A DNA stretch of 64,000 bases, taken from assembly GCF_963678635.1 (NCBI RefSeq), contig NC_087067.1, positions 6,366,647 through 6,430,646 on the forward strand, read 5' to 3'. The translations under genes and the position numbers were made by a program. The notes beneath the pieces are model-generated. The model made no database searches, was not told the DNA's origin, and worked only from the letters and a program-made list of their open reading frames with translations. The stretch comes from Symsagittifera roscoffensis (Eukaryota > Xenacoelomorpha > Acoela > Convolutidae). This document shows positions 11,101-21,534 of the stretch, piece by piece; the first letter of the stretch is position 1; each line of letters starts with the position of its first letter.

Positions 11101-11695
11101 AAGTCTTTTTTTTGGAAGGACGGGAATGTATATTCGTGTTTAAGAAGGTAAATAGCTATATGGACTTAGTCTCCACTTCTTGCGCTTGTGTGTGCTCGGG
11201 AATGTTTTTGGTTTCTGATTGAGGCTCAACTTTCAAGTTAATTCTATGTGTCGCTCAATTTGCGTTCTGCAAGAACAAAATGGAAGTGGCGCTGAGCTTT
11301 TAGTTTTAAATTGTTTATAAAAACAGAAAAATATTTAAATTGTTTATAAAAACAGAAAAATATATATTTTTTTCAGTTATGGTTTTGTTTTTAAATGTCT
11401 GTTCAGTTTATTTGCTCATTAAGATATTTTTCAAATATGCTCTTTTTCTGGAAGTTATGGTTTGTGCTGTGTTTCCAATTCAGACGCTATTATTCCTTCG
11501 GCCTTCAGTCTCATCATGTTCGGCTTGTTCGACGACGACGCCCAAGTGGAGACCATAGAACAGATTGGCCATACACGAAGTGGACATAAGAAGACCACAC
11601 TCTATGCTCCCTTTATGTTCGGGGACTACTTTGACATGCGCATCAACAAAGTGTTCGTAGAGGGACAAGGGCTCATTCAAGAACTGTTAGAGTGA
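5025..11695 (+). CDS. isopenicillin-N-synthase-like 2OG-Fe(II) oxygenase, six 3' exons
   Basis: I assemble this host gene from exons 5025-5162, 5782-5908, 7618-7736, 8758-8878, 10800-10949 and 11484-11695. They total 867 nt, exactly 289 codons including TGA, and every junction is phase-consistent. In order, the visible 288 residues show a helical segment with RSKPSDIK then ETFEFSP, the typical middle of non-haem 2OG dioxygenases of the isopenicillin N synthase/ACC oxidase fold. Next comes LRCGLHCDYG with the iron ligands H144 and D146, then GDLIVNAGECLQ, then RAAPH with the distal iron ligand H203. The HxD-to-H spacing of 56 residues is normal. The usual 2OG-binding Arg of the R-x-S motif is not evident in the last exon. 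The family is usually 300-350 residues, so one or two N-terminal exons lie left of the window. A cytosolic oxidoreductase is expected; the substrate is unknown. The introns hold many repeats. Confidence 0.82.
5782..5908 (+). CDS. oxygenase gene, exon with ETFEFSP
   Basis: Acceptor gattctgttcag ends at 5781 and donor cgcg|gtaagc begins at 5909. The exon encodes ETFEFSPNGLDPVPSEEW, then a helix ending FHKMLVLLAR, and leaves one base of a split Ala codon (phase 1). The preceding intron is 619 bp. Confidence 0.85.
6187..6482 (+). repeat. tRNA-derived SINE-like repeat A, copy 1
   Basis: A pol III A-box-like TAGCGTAGAGG at about 6212 is followed by a B-box-like GGTTCAAACC at about 6253. The unrelated tail ends near tgtagactcagagttttac. 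A second copy lies about 980 bp downstream in the same intron. The terminal limits are approximate. Confidence 0.65.
7167..7453 (+). repeat. tRNA-derived SINE-like repeat A, copy 2
   Basis: It shares cttcaaggtatcatggatct, the A box TAGCGTAGAGG and the tail through taggctcaaagttttact with copy 1. The B box is mutated (GTTTCGAACC). A hAT MITE fragment follows directly. Confidence 0.65.
7484..7553. mobile_element. hAT-type MITE, 3' fragment
   Basis: The sequence from about 7484 to atccgcccctg at 7553 matches the 3' end of the full MITE copies, including the aatttggtcgacc box and the terminal repeat. The 5' end is missing. It ends 64 bp before the exon at 7618. Confidence 0.7.
7618..7736 (+). 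CDS. oxygenase gene, exon with LGLKSSEI...LYPQ
   Basis: Acceptor ctattaccttactgcag ends at 7617 and donor ccgcag|gtgatg begins at 7737. Two bases complete the split Ala codon, giving LLAR-A-LGLKSSEI across the junction. The exon ends AFRSALYPQ in phase 0. A longer open frame around it (7554-8138) is mostly intron read-through. Confidence 0.85.
7795..8460. repeat. duplicated intronic block
   Basis: Two related segments at 7795-8075 and 8171-8460 share gttaaaaggaa, the phrase ctatcgaacag, tgtaaag, and the later stretch tcaaattgggttaa. A third diverged piece lies at about 6580-6700 (cccagcggaaaataaaa). They are non-coding apart from flanking the exon at 7618-7736. Confidence 0.65.
8758..8878 (+). 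CDS. oxygenase gene, exon with HxD iron motif
   Basis: A strong acceptor (ttttaagcgactgtttcag) ends at 8757 and donor gaggag|gtaaca begins at 8879. The exon encodes NQLRCGLHCDYGCLTFIYK and KGLKAKQRGG. The His and Asp of HCD are the first two iron ligands of this family. It ends in phase 1. Confidence 0.88.
9090..9235. repeat. local tandem duplication, about 85 bp apart
   Basis: The phrase gtgcgttttagttttttttc followed by aagcaaaatcaggtacacag occurs at about 9090 and again at about 9175, each ending in catcagaatcggt. It lies in the fourth visible intron. Confidence 0.85.
10242..10331 (+). other. tRNA-like relic (Leu/Ser-like) or SINE head
   Basis: It contains ggctgtgggg, resembling a tRNA A box, then cagattcgaatcctac with the B-box core TTCGAATCC, then cacgtagcc, which pairs partly with ggctgtg (G:U pairs needed). 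The T stem has mismatches, so I do not call a functional tRNA. It is a single copy in this window. Confidence 0.35.
10800..10949 (+). CDS. oxygenase gene, exon with distal His ligand
   Basis: Acceptor gtgtgtag ends at 10799 and the exon begins in the phase left by the previous exon. It encodes DMIDVFCSEEGDLIVNAGE, then CLQMITGDLIRAAPHLVQF. This is the strand before the distal iron ligand, which is the His of APH. The 3' border at aatt|gtagtc is the least certain; it was chosen because it restores the frame of the last exon. Confidence 0.75.
10980..11060. repeat. three short tandem repeats with tactcatgag core
   Basis: Three units of about 27 bp each contain a(g/c)g(c/t)atactcatgag followed by an aattt or aactt tail. 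They lie in the last intron just after the proposed donor site. Confidence 0.8.
11308..11365. repeat. 31-bp tandem duplication
   Basis: The phrase aaattgtttataaaaacag followed by aaaaata occurs twice in a row in the last intron. Confidence 0.85.
11484..11695 (+). CDS. oxygenase gene, terminal exon
   Basis: Acceptor tgtttccaattcag ends at 11483 and the exon closes with TGA at 11693-11695. It encodes PSAFSLIMFGLFDDD and, near the end, APFMFGDYFDMRINKVF, which resembles the C-terminal helix region of the family. The Arg expected at R-x-S is replaced or missing at the exon start. A possible poly(A) signal aataaa lies at 12508-12513; if it is used, a hAT MITE sits in the 3' UTR. Confidence 0.68.
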
Positions 11696-12009
11696 TCATA
11701 AAAAGAGTCTTAGAGTTAAATGCATAAACCAGACTATCTGAGACGGGAACTTCGTTTTAAAAAAGTAATCAGATTGAATGACCCGAATTGATTATAGTTT
11801 GCTGGAAGAAAACTCTATACTATCAATTCCATGATCATATATCTATTGCAGAAATTGTCTGAATTGCGATCCTTTCCAGTCATTAGCTTTAATTTAAATA
11901 GAAAAGAAAATTTAAAAAGAAAAAATAATGAAAGAATGATCAATTGTAGACAACTGTTTTTGCGAAAACTGATATAAACCAATACTTTGAAATCAAGTAC
12001 CATTTGAGG

Positions 12010-12411
12010 CAGGGGCGGATTTAGGGGGAAGGCGGACGCCCCCCCCCCCCAGGGATTCGACCCCCTGCCAACCCAAAGGGTCCCCCCTTTGATACTTTTT
12101 CAGAAATCCATTTTTGGCGGACCGACCCTAAAATTTTTCTAAAGGCGCCTTCGGCGCCAATGTATACTAACTTTGAGGGGGAGCGCGCGCCGAAAAAACG
12201 CAATTTTTTTGTCACAATTTTTAAAAAAGTGCCCAAAAACGGCTTTTTTGACTGTTTTTTCAAAAATTTGCCTGCGGCGCAGAAAACTTTGCCAAAATAG
12301 GGGCAAAACAGTGCTTTGGGAGAGCTCGAAAAATCAATTTGGTCGACCTAAAAAAAAATTTGGTCGACCCCCCCCCCCCTCCCCCTCGAGAAAATCCTAG
12401 ATCCGCCCCTG
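12010..12411. mobile_element. hAT-type MITE, complete copy 1
   Basis: The element starts caggggcggatttagg and ends as the inverse ctagatccgcccctg, so the terminal inverted repeats read CAGGGGCGGATYTAGG. It is flanked by the 8-bp duplication atttgagg (12002-12009 and 12412-12419), the hallmark of hAT transposons. The 402-bp interior encodes no transposase, so it is non-autonomous. It lies just downstream of the oxygenase stop codon. Confidence 0.9.
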
Positions 12412-12419
12412 ATTTGAGG

Positions 12420-12840
12420 TAAGAGTTTGATGTGTTTTGACTGAAAGTTTTGCTTAATACATTTGTATTTTCATAACCAGAGTAAACTATCTATTTTTAT
12501 GGTCAGTAATAAAAAAGTAATTTATATTTATGTAGGCTCTTTTGTGAGATGTGCCAGAGCAAGAAGAGGCAAGCTTCAGCGGAGAAATGGTCAGGCTAAT
12601 TTCGCGCCGACTGTATCAAAAAATATAGATTAGCGGTTAACACAAGTTAACGAGTACTAAAATACTAGTGCAGAATGTAAGCACAGCTTCGCAAACGTTC
12701 GCTACTGTAAAAAATAACAAATCAGTCTGCAGACAAATTTTAGAAAAAAAAAACAAATATATGCAAACAGTTATGCAAATGCAATTATTTTGTGAAAGAG
12801 TTCCAGCTGTATTAATTAGTGAACACAGTTATACTTGCAG
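12420..12840. other. intergenic, no gene seen
   Basis: AT-rich sequence between the MITE and the start of the duplicated block. I see only a possible poly(A) signal (aataaa at 12508) that could belong to the oxygenase gene. Confidence 0.5.
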
Positions 12841-15655
12841 GTAAAATTGAGCTGAAACATTGAGCGACAGTTTGATAAATAGATTATTGTTGCATAGTTC
12901 TGCCGACAAAAAATGTTTGAAGATTTCAGCTGACCTACGCACACTCAGTTTTGCGCCTATCCTGTGTAAATTTTGGACTCGGAATGCAAAAAAAGCTAAA
13001 TTTTGTCGTCAATAAAAATCCACATTTTGAGCAAATGTTTGAGTTTAGTTGGTTTAATAATTGCTAGATTTTTCCCTTTAATAACATTCTTCACAGGACT
13101 CAATTCCTGGAAGCGTCCGTTAGCAGCAGCAACAAATTTAGACGAACATAACTACAGACATTTTCTGCATGTTAGCATTTTGAATATCTGTCCTATTCAA
13201 AATTTGTTCTTTGTTTGGCTGTGGTTTTACCAACTCAAAATTTTTTTGTTCGATTTTGTTTTCTTCGGTATGATAGGTTTCGGCTGTTATTATATCGGCT
13301 TTGTGGCGGCCATATACTGCGTTGCTTGACGAGCAAAAAAAATCTGTGTTTTTTGAGGGCGATGGGGACCTAATATTTTTTTTCGACTTGAAGGGTTTCG
13401 GCTTTGTTGCCGGTTGCTAAGTTTTGATCCGATGATAATTTCACATTGTTTTGTCTGCCATTTATTTTTTTTCAAAACGAGCTTTACCCAGTTTGATTGA
13501 GTAGTTTTTTCGACATTTTCTAGTTTTTTTGTTTCATTTTTATGGGCTTAGCGGCTTTGTTGTTTTGTTCGTAAGTGCTTTGTCTCTATGTATAAAATTA
13601 ATCTTTTTCAATCTCTATTATATGTTTTTCGTTTGCAAACATTCTAGAATTATTTATACAGAGGCTGCGAATCGATTCACACAGTTTTGCCAAGACCCAA
13701 ATAAGCACACGAATAATCAATGAAATTAAATTAAAGAAACCAAATAAGCACACGAAGTTCAATTTTTTATCCCAGAGTATGTTTTTGTCTGTGGCTGACG
13801 AAATCTTAAATAAATACGAAACTTTAAATAAAGATTTAAGCCGAGTATGCAAATATTTAAACCAAATTAACACAAATAAACTCAACTGTTGCCTATAAAC
13901 TAGCGTTTCTGAAAATTCAAACAAAGTGAAAAAATTTTTACGAAAAAGAAACTGTTGCCAGAAACAGCTTCAAACCCACCAAACCAAGAAGATTTTCTCG
14001 GAAAGCATTTGACGAATGAAAAAAAGCGGCGGCTTAACCATTGGAAGTCTTTAGGGGATAAATTTTTTGAAATAGATTGGTTTGAGTAGTTGTGACAGAA
14101 TAGTTAGTATGGGCAAAAATTTAGCGATGTATAGCTTACTAAGGGGTGGAAGGCTCTACAAAGTGTTTCACGGTGCAAAAACGCCTCCAAAAAGGTCAGC
14201 GTCAAAAAAGACTTGATGGACTTCTGAAAAACATTTAGTTTTACAGATAAAGATATCCAGGTACCGAGAAATCACTAATGGTTAAAAGTCTGCAGAGAAA
14301 AAAGAACTAAAAAGAAACTTTATGACGTCCGGAGGAATGTGGAAACACGAAACTAATGCAAGCAATTATGCAATCCGCGACAACAGTTGTCACAGAGAAG
14401 AAAAAATGTCACCGAGCACAAGTTTGATTTGGCAGCAACATATCTTGAGATGTCAATAACCTTGTTCATGGAAGACTGAAATTAGCAGCAGTAAGATATA
14501 ACTGGAATCATCAATCGTAAAACACTGCTTTCTGTTCCAAATAATTTTATTTGAAAATTTACTATCAACAAAGCGCCCAGCTCAAAAACCAAAGAAAGGT
14601 CATCCAAAAATTTGTCAATTTTTTCATTCAAAACTGGTAAAAGAAATAGTTCACCGCTCACCGAAATAAAGTTTCAAAGAAAAAACACAAACACTAAAAA
14701 CTGTGTTATTATTAAGTTAGCCGCATCAAAAAATATCAAAAATAAAAGTTTGTAAACTAAATTAGGATAAAATTTACGCCCTGATAATGGACACCATGGA
14801 AACCAGTACTAGACGCAACGCAAAAAAAACAATGGATGTCAGTTGGAGAGGGTTCAGAACAAAACTAGACGTGACTCAGAAAAAAAAGAAAGAAAATAAC
14901 ATGAGTTTGCTTTTGAAATTGCATTCAATTGTGCTTAATGCAAACAAGTGGACGCAAAATTCACATACCACAAACTTCTTTCAACGGAAATAAGAGCGCT
15001 TGCCTGGACCGAATCGATCCTCGGATCAACCGTAGAAACCTCCATCCTCCTCCCTAAGCATGTAATAATTCTGATAAATAATTATGTATAAAATATACGT
15101 TTCAAACAAACGCGCAAAGTACAATTATGTTATTTTTTATTCAATTTTTGACTTGATGGGCTACAAAATTAGCTATATTGACGTTTTAGTTATGTTTTGA
15201 TGATTAATACTGTTGTGTAGATGATATTCTCTTCAAATTTTTTTCTTGGGAAAATATCGTAATTTCTCCCCATCCCCTTCAAATCGGTTTTTGGGGAATT
15301 ATACTATTGAATACCAACTAAAGGCAGTCTGAAAATTCAAGGCTTTGCATTGATATACGAATGTTATCCACTGATATTTCTATTATGTTTGCTAGACGTA
15401 ACAGCTGTTGTAATTTAGAGCCTTTTAACGGATCCGTAACTTAAGCATAAAAATATATAAGCATAAAAAAATGAAACTTGTGGAAACATGTTCAATTACA
15501 TCTCAGCCCATCAGAAATAATGATACTACTACTAGCCACAACATTCCGGCTTTTTATTTAATATATTAGAAACTTTTTCAAGAAAGTTTTCCACAAGAAT
15601 TGATTTATCTTCTTTTCCGTATTTTGTTTAAAAAATGGTGAAAATGAATAATTAG

Positions 15656-16077
15656 CAGGGGCGGATTTAGGGGGGGTGGAGGGAGCTGGGATTCGACCCC
15701 CCGCAGGGATTCGAACCCCTGCCGACCCAAAGGGTCCCCCTTTGATACTATTCAGAAATCCATTTTTGGCCGACCGACCTTAAAGTTTTTCTAAAGGCGC
15801 CTTTGGCGCCAATATATACTAACTTTGAGGTGGAGCGCGCGCCAAAAAAACGGGATTTTTTGTCAAAATTTTTCAAAAAAAAGCCCAAAAACGGTTGTTT
15901 TTACTGTTTTTTCAAAAAGCAGAAAAGGCGCAGAAAATTTAGCCAAAATAGGGGCAAAACAGTGCTTTGGGAGAGCTCGAAAAATCAATTTGGTCGAACT
16001 AAAAAAAAAGTCGTCAAAATTTTTAATTTTTTTTTGAAAATCCGCCCCCCCTCGAGAAAATCCTAGATCCGCCCCTG
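15656..16077. mobile_element. hAT-type MITE, complete copy 2
   Basis: The 5' end is caggggcggatttagg and the 3' end ctagatccgcccctg. Target duplication ataattag lies at 15648-15655 and 16078-16085. It is 422 bp with no coding capacity. The interior resembles copy 1, including the aatcaatttggtcga box. Confidence 0.9.
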
Positions 16078-17774
16078 ATAATTAGTCAAGCTTCTGCTAT
16101 TGAACGGCCTTACCGAAATGTTCATCCGGTTCTTTAAATGCCACGATAAATATTGTTTTTTTTCTAGAAGTGCAATAAAAAAAATCAATAAAAAATACTG
16201 AAAAATTTGTGTGCGGGTTTATTTTTTGTGTTTTGCTTTCAGCACTATAGTCAAATTCTTCAAATTGTTCAAGAAGCAATTTTACTAGGCTTTAAGCACT
16301 GGCTCAAATGAAAGTGCGTTTTTAACCATTTGGAAACATGTGGGTTCCTGGATTGGTCCACTAGTTGTTAATGAGAAATTTGTTTTTTTTTATAAAAAAA
16401 AAACTGCTCCGAACTATTGTCATAGGAAGTTTACAAAAGCATACTTAATTAATTTAGTGTCGGTTCCGATATTGACTAAAATTTGGGATAATTATGCTGA
16501 GGTAAATTTTTAAAAAGAGAAAAATTTGGTTTTCAAATAACAATTCTTAACGTAAGTTTTCCAAGCCCCAATAAAAATATTGACTCCCTGATATCAAATA
16601 AAAGTAGACTTTTTTGCAATATTTTTAATAATTTTCTGTTTCAAAATTGCCAAATTGCATAAATTTGCCCGCTTTACAAATGCTTAACATTTTTCTGGCT
16701 GTTTTTTGAAAATTTATTATTATTGGTTGAGTCCGATGGTCTTTTACTTCTTCCGTAAACCGACCATGAAAATCTTTTTGCGGAACTTTGATGATTTTTT
16801 TTCTAATATTCAATGGAGATTGGCCTATCAGCAGGTGTTCAATTAGCACGCCCATGTAAAAGAAATTCGGTTCAAGGTTCGCTATTTCTTTATTTCTATT
16901 TGATGTTTTGATCAGCGTGCATTTAACCGAGATTTAATTAGGCAAAAATAAAATTTATATTTCCCTGGTAAATCAAATGGTTTCCAAAATTGTTTAAAAA
17001 TTTAGGTTAATTTATTTTTCAGTCTAGATGGACTTGAATAATTTTCCAATTTACTAGTTTTTTTCGCCTTTTGGGCTTTTTTTTATAATTCGGCATCAAA
17101 ACATTTTAAAATGATGTCGAAATTCAATTAGCTAACTCTAGCCGATCATTTTGAAGCAAAGTAGTTTCGTTTCAAGACGTTGAAATTGTGATATTTTGGT
17201 ATAATCAGTAAAAAGACCAAATTTTGATAGTTTAACAAATCACTTCTTGGTCAGAGTTTTTTGATATCTGCTCTAGGACTATTCTGTTTACGTTTTGCAA
17301 AAGATTTACGAAGAAAAAGGTAAGGACTCGTTCAATTTAAATTTACGATTTTAAGAAAGCGTTACATCACTAATTTTCTTGATTTTCCTGAATAGTTTCT
17401 TTTTCAACCGAAAGTAACTTCAATAAATTGACGGACCTCAAAGAACGTGCAAATATCAAGCAAACTTAATTGACGAAACGCAAAAATTATCGGTTTGTTT
17501 TGACAATGTGCTTAGGGAAAAAACTTAAACCAACAAAACTTCGGATTGTTTATCGTTTTTCTCTATGGAGTTTCTCATTCTCCGATTAACTAGGAAAGAG
17601 GAAGCCTGTATGTTTTTACCCTGATGAAAGCAGTCTTATTAAGTGCATCAATTTTCCTTATGATAGCAGGCGTCAAAACTCTGTCTGGTATTCTTACGAG
17701 TTAAATCGTTTCTCGATTTGGAAAGAACAAGCTTGTATATATATCGAATCGAGGACAAACCCCGATTTTTTTGC

Positions 17775-17950
17775 AAAACGGCGAAGCGTGGCGAATTAGT
17801 TACGCCTCTGCCTCTCAACCGAAAGGTCTGTTGTTCGAGCCCCATCATTGTCCGTGGTTATAGCTCGAGTGTGAGGCTCCATTAGCCAGCCCAGAAAAAT
17901 AGCCAAAAAATGCGTTTTTTCTTCAGAAGGGACACAACTGCGGTTCTCCG
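17775..17950 (+). repeat. tRNA-derived SINE-like repeat B, copy 1
   Basis: A-box-like TGGCGAATTAG at about 17789 and B-box-like GTTCGAGCCCC at about 17833 are followed by a shared body (cacaactgcggttctccgtg, then gagttgaacaaaaaaagag). The body continues into a larger repeat, so the 3' limit is approximate. Confidence 0.65.
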
Positions 17951-18329
17951 TGAAGAGTTGAACAAAAAAAGAGTGAAAACATAGGACAATTGAGGGAAAC
18001 AAAAAACGGGGATCGTCATGGCTGAAATTTTTATTTTTTAAGTTTCTATTTCTGACTCTCATTCGGACATATCAAAACTAATTTTCCCTTGTTAAAGCTA
18101 ATTACCACTTGATTTTAAAGTGCTGATTTGATTGGGAATTACAGTCGGTTTTTGATGGTTTTATAAAGTATGCGTTTCAAACAAGCGAGGAAAACAAAAT
18201 TATGTTTTTTTTTCTTCAATTTTTGACTTGATGGGCTACAAAATTAGCTAAATTGACGTTTTAGTTAAGTTTTGATGATTAAAACTGCTATGTAGGTGAT
18301 ATTCTGTTCAATTACATATCAGCCCATCA

Positions 18330-19360
18330 GATTTAATGCTACTAACTTGTTTTTTGAGAAATTTGTTTTTATAAAAAGCTACTCCGAACTATTGTCATAG
18401 GAAGTTGATGAAAGCATGTTTTTTCATTTTAGTGTCGGTTCCTCTTGACTAAAGTATGGAATAATTATGCTGAGGTGGTTTTTTAATTAGAGAAAAGTTT
18501 GGCTCCCAAATAACAGTTCCTAACGTAAGTTTTCTAAGCCCCAATGCAAATAATGACTTCTTGATATCAAAGTTAAGTCGATTTTTTTGCAATACTTTTA
18601 AAAATTTTCAGTTTCAAAAATGCCAAATTGCATAACTTTGCCCGCTTTACAAATGCTTAACATTTTTCTGGCTGTTTTTTTGACAATTTATTATTTCTGG
18701 TTTGAGTTTGATGGTCTTTTTACTTATTCCGTAAACCGACCATCAAAATCTTTTTACGGAACTTTGATGATTTTTTTTTCTAAAATTCAATGGAGATTGG
18801 CCTATCAGCAGGTGTTCGATTAGCAGGCCAATGTAAAAAAAATTCGGTTCAAGGTTCGCTATTTGTTTATTCCTATTTGATGTTTTGTTCAGCGTGCAAA
18901 ACGGCGAAGGTTGGCGAAGTAGTTACGCCTCTGCCTCTCAACCGAAAAGTCTGTTGTTCGAGCCCCATCATTGTCCGTGGTTATAGCTCGAGTGTGAGGC
19001 TCCATTAGCCAGCCCAGAAAAATAGCCAAAAATTGCGTATTTTCTTCAGAAACGACACAACTTCGGTTCTCCGGGAAGAGTTGAACAAAAAAAGAGTGAA
19101 AACAAAAAACAAGTGAGGGAAACAAAAAACGGGAGCGTCATGGCTGAGATTCTAATTTTTAAGTTCTATTTTTGACTCTGATTCGGACATTTCAAAAATA
19201 ATTTCCACTTATTAAAACTAATTACCACTTGCATTTAAAGTGCTGATTTGATTGGGAAATACAGTTGGTGTTTGATGGTTTTATAAAGTATGCGTTTCAA
19301 ATAAACGCGGAAAGTATATTTATGTTTTTTTTTCAATTTTTGACTTGATGGGCTACAAGA
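18330..19360. repeat. internally deleted copy of the local repeat block
   Basis: This block parallels 16370-18190 but jumps from the tttgatgttttgttcagcgtgc phrase (16890-16920 equivalent) straight to the SINE-like head aaaacggcgaag. It therefore lacks about 860 bp present in the longer copy. Confidence 0.7.
18897..19080 (+). repeat. tRNA-derived SINE-like repeat B, copy 2
   Basis: This copy has the best A box, TGGCGAAGTAG, with B box GTTCGAGCCCC and the same downstream body as copy 1. Its upstream flank differs because of the block deletion noted for 18330-19360. Confidence 0.65.
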
Positions 19361-21433
19361 AAACTTCGTGAGAAAATTGAAACTTGATCTACTGAACAAA
19401 TTTACTTCTCTCTTTGATTAAAAAGGAAGACCATTCTTAAATAAACGGTTTCAGCTAAATTTTTCACTTCTTTGAGAAATCAGAAAGCAAAAAATATAGA
19501 GTTCTCAATCGCTAAAAAAGGAGCTGTGTAAAACAGCATAAAGATAAAATAGCATAAATTTTGCCAGCTTTTTAAATGTTTTTCGCTCAGTTTTTGTAAC
19601 TAAATTTGCACTTCTAAAAAAAACAAAATTTATCGTGGCATTTAAAGAACTGGATGAACATTTTGGCAGTGCCGTTCAGTGGCAGAAGTTTGACTAATTA
19701 TTCATTTTCACCATTTTTTAAACAAAAAACGGAACAGAAGATAAGTCAATTCTTTTGGAAAAATTGTGAAAAAAAGTTTCTAATGTTTAAAATAAAAATA
19801 TCGATACAGCCGGAAATTTGTGGCTAGTATTAGTATCATTAAATCTGATGGGCTGATATGTAATTGAAGAGAATATCACCTACATAATAGTACTAACCAT
19901 CAAAACCTAACTAAAACGTCAATATAGCTAATTTCGTAGCCAATCAAGTCAAAAATTGAATAACAAAAACATAATTATACTTTCCGCGTTTGTTTGAAAC
20001 GCATGTTTTTGTTATTCAATTTTTGACTTGTTGGGCTACAAAATTAGCTAAATTGACGTTTAAGTTAGGTTTTGATGATTAATACTGTTATCTAGGTGAT
20101 ATTCTGTTCAATTACATATCAGCCCATCAGAATTAATGATACTAACTTGTTTTTGAGAAGTTTGTTATTTCCCTGATAAATCAAATGGTTTGCAAAATTG
20201 TTTAAAATTTTAGGCTTGTTTAATTTTCAGTCTAAATGGACTTGAATAGCTTTCCAACCTAATAATTGTTTGGGCCTTTTGGGCTTTTTTTATAATTGGG
20301 CATCAAAACATTTTAAAATGGTGTTGAAATTCATATGACTAACTCTAGCCGATCATTGTGAAGCAGAGTAGTTTCGTTTCAAGACGTTGAAATTGTGATA
20401 TTTTGGTATAATGAGTAAAAAGACCAAATTTTGATAGTTTAACAAATCACTTCTTGGTCAGAGTTTTTTGTTATCTGCTCTAGGACTATTCTGTTTACCT
20501 TTTGCAAAAAATTTACGAAGAAAAAGGTAAGGACTCGTTCAATTTAAATTTACGATTTTAAGAAAGCGTTACATCACTAATTTTCTTGATTTTCCTGAAT
20601 AGTTTCTTTTTCACCCTAAAGTAACTTCAATAAACTGATGGACCTCAGAGAACGTGCAAATATCAAGAAAACTTAATTGGTTAAACGCAAAAACTATCGG
20701 TTTGTTTTGACAATATGCTTTGAGAAAAAACTTAAACCAACAAAACTTCTGATTGTTTATAATTTTTTTCTATGGAGTTTCTCATTCTCCGATTATCTCG
20801 GAAAGGGGAAGTATAATGTTTTTAGCCTGATGATAGCAGTTTTTTTAAGTGCATCAATTTTCATTATGATAGCAGGCGTCAAAACTCTGTCTGGTCTTCT
20901 TTAAGTTAAATCGTTTCCCGATTTGGAAAGAACAAGCTTGCATATATATCGAATCGAGGACAAACCCCTATTTTTTGACAAAACGGTGAAAGGTAGCGAA
21001 ATAGTTACGCCTCTGCCTCTCAACCGAAAGGTCTGTTGTTCGAGCCCCATCATTGCCCGAGTGTGAGGCTCAGTTAGCCAGACCAGAAAAGTAGCCAAAA
21101 ATAACGTTTTTTCTTCAGAAACGACACAACTTCGGTTCTCCGGGAAGAGTTGAAAAAAAAAGAGTGAAAACAAAGAAGAGTTGAACAAAAAAAAGAGTGA
21201 AAACAAAAAACAAGTGAGGGAAACAAAAAACGGGGAGCGTCATGGCTGAGATTTTAATTTTTTAAGTTTCTATTTTTGACTCTGATTCGGACATTTCAAG
21301 ACTAATTTCCACTTGCATTTAAAGTGCTGATTTGATTGGGAAATACAGTTGGTTTTTGATAGTTTTATAAAATATGCGTTTCAAATAAACGCGGAAAGTA
21401 TATTTATGTTTTTTTATTTCAATTTTTGACTTG
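19361..21433. repeat. further copies of the local repeat block
   Basis: 19590-20000 contains an inverted copy of the 15100-16150 type sequence. 20010-21433 is another direct copy of the block, including ctgctctaggactattctgt, the tcgttcaatttaaatttacg phrase and a SINE-like repeat B. The block stops abruptly after gacttg at 21433, where other copies continue atgggctacaa; element 1 begins there. Confidence 0.7.
20979..21170 (+). repeat. tRNA-derived SINE-like repeat B, copy 3
   Basis: aaaacggtgaaaggtagcga is followed by ctcaaccgaaaggtctgttg and the B box GTTCGAGCCCC. The body is shared with the other copies. A short stretch after the B box is deleted (cattgcccgagtgtgag). Confidence 0.6.
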
Positions 21434-21480
21434 TGTGCCGCTTCCTATAACCGCTTCCTATTTTCCTGTGCCGCTTCCTA

Positions 21481-21534
21481 TTTTCGTGTCTCTGAAGGTC
21501 ATGTCTGGAAGTTTGACCTTGAGAGACACGAAAA
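21481..21534 (+). other. 20-bp inverted repeat hairpin in the element 1 leader
   Basis: Arms 21481-21500 and 21515-21534 are complementary except at one position, with a 14-nt loop. They centre on cgtgtctct and agagacacg. They lie within about 100 bp of the proposed element start and could fold in the RNA. Confidence 0.75.

Larger units (their letters stand above)
12841..18170. repeat. segmental duplication, copy 1
   Basis: From taaaattgagctgaaacatt at 12841 this region is closely similar to 40857 onward. The match includes an internal hAT MITE with the same 8-bp flanks, the segment atggacaccatggaaaccag at 14787 and the SINE-like block at 17775. Copy 1 lacks a segment of about 196 bp present at 40918-41113. 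The short reading frames inside are not conserved in frame between copies, so I call no gene. Confidence 0.85.

Noticed and set aside
13003-13924. Phe/Leu-rich ORFs on both strands, repeated at 41510-42082
   Set aside because: AT-rich sequence gives hydrophobic frames by chance; changes between the duplicate copies do not respect codons.
14787-14993. Short ORF with METSTRRNAKK, also present at 43016
   Set aside because: The two duplicate copies differ by frame-changing indels in the middle, so the protein is not conserved.
15803-16066. Lys-rich ORF inside the MITE (also at 12173 and 44056)
   Set aside because: Non-autonomous MITE interior; frame and sequence vary among copies and no transposase motif is present.
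18889-21206. Recurrent minus-strand ORFs across the SINE-like repeat
   Set aside because: They follow the repeat body, not a gene; the same peptides appear because the repeat is duplicated.
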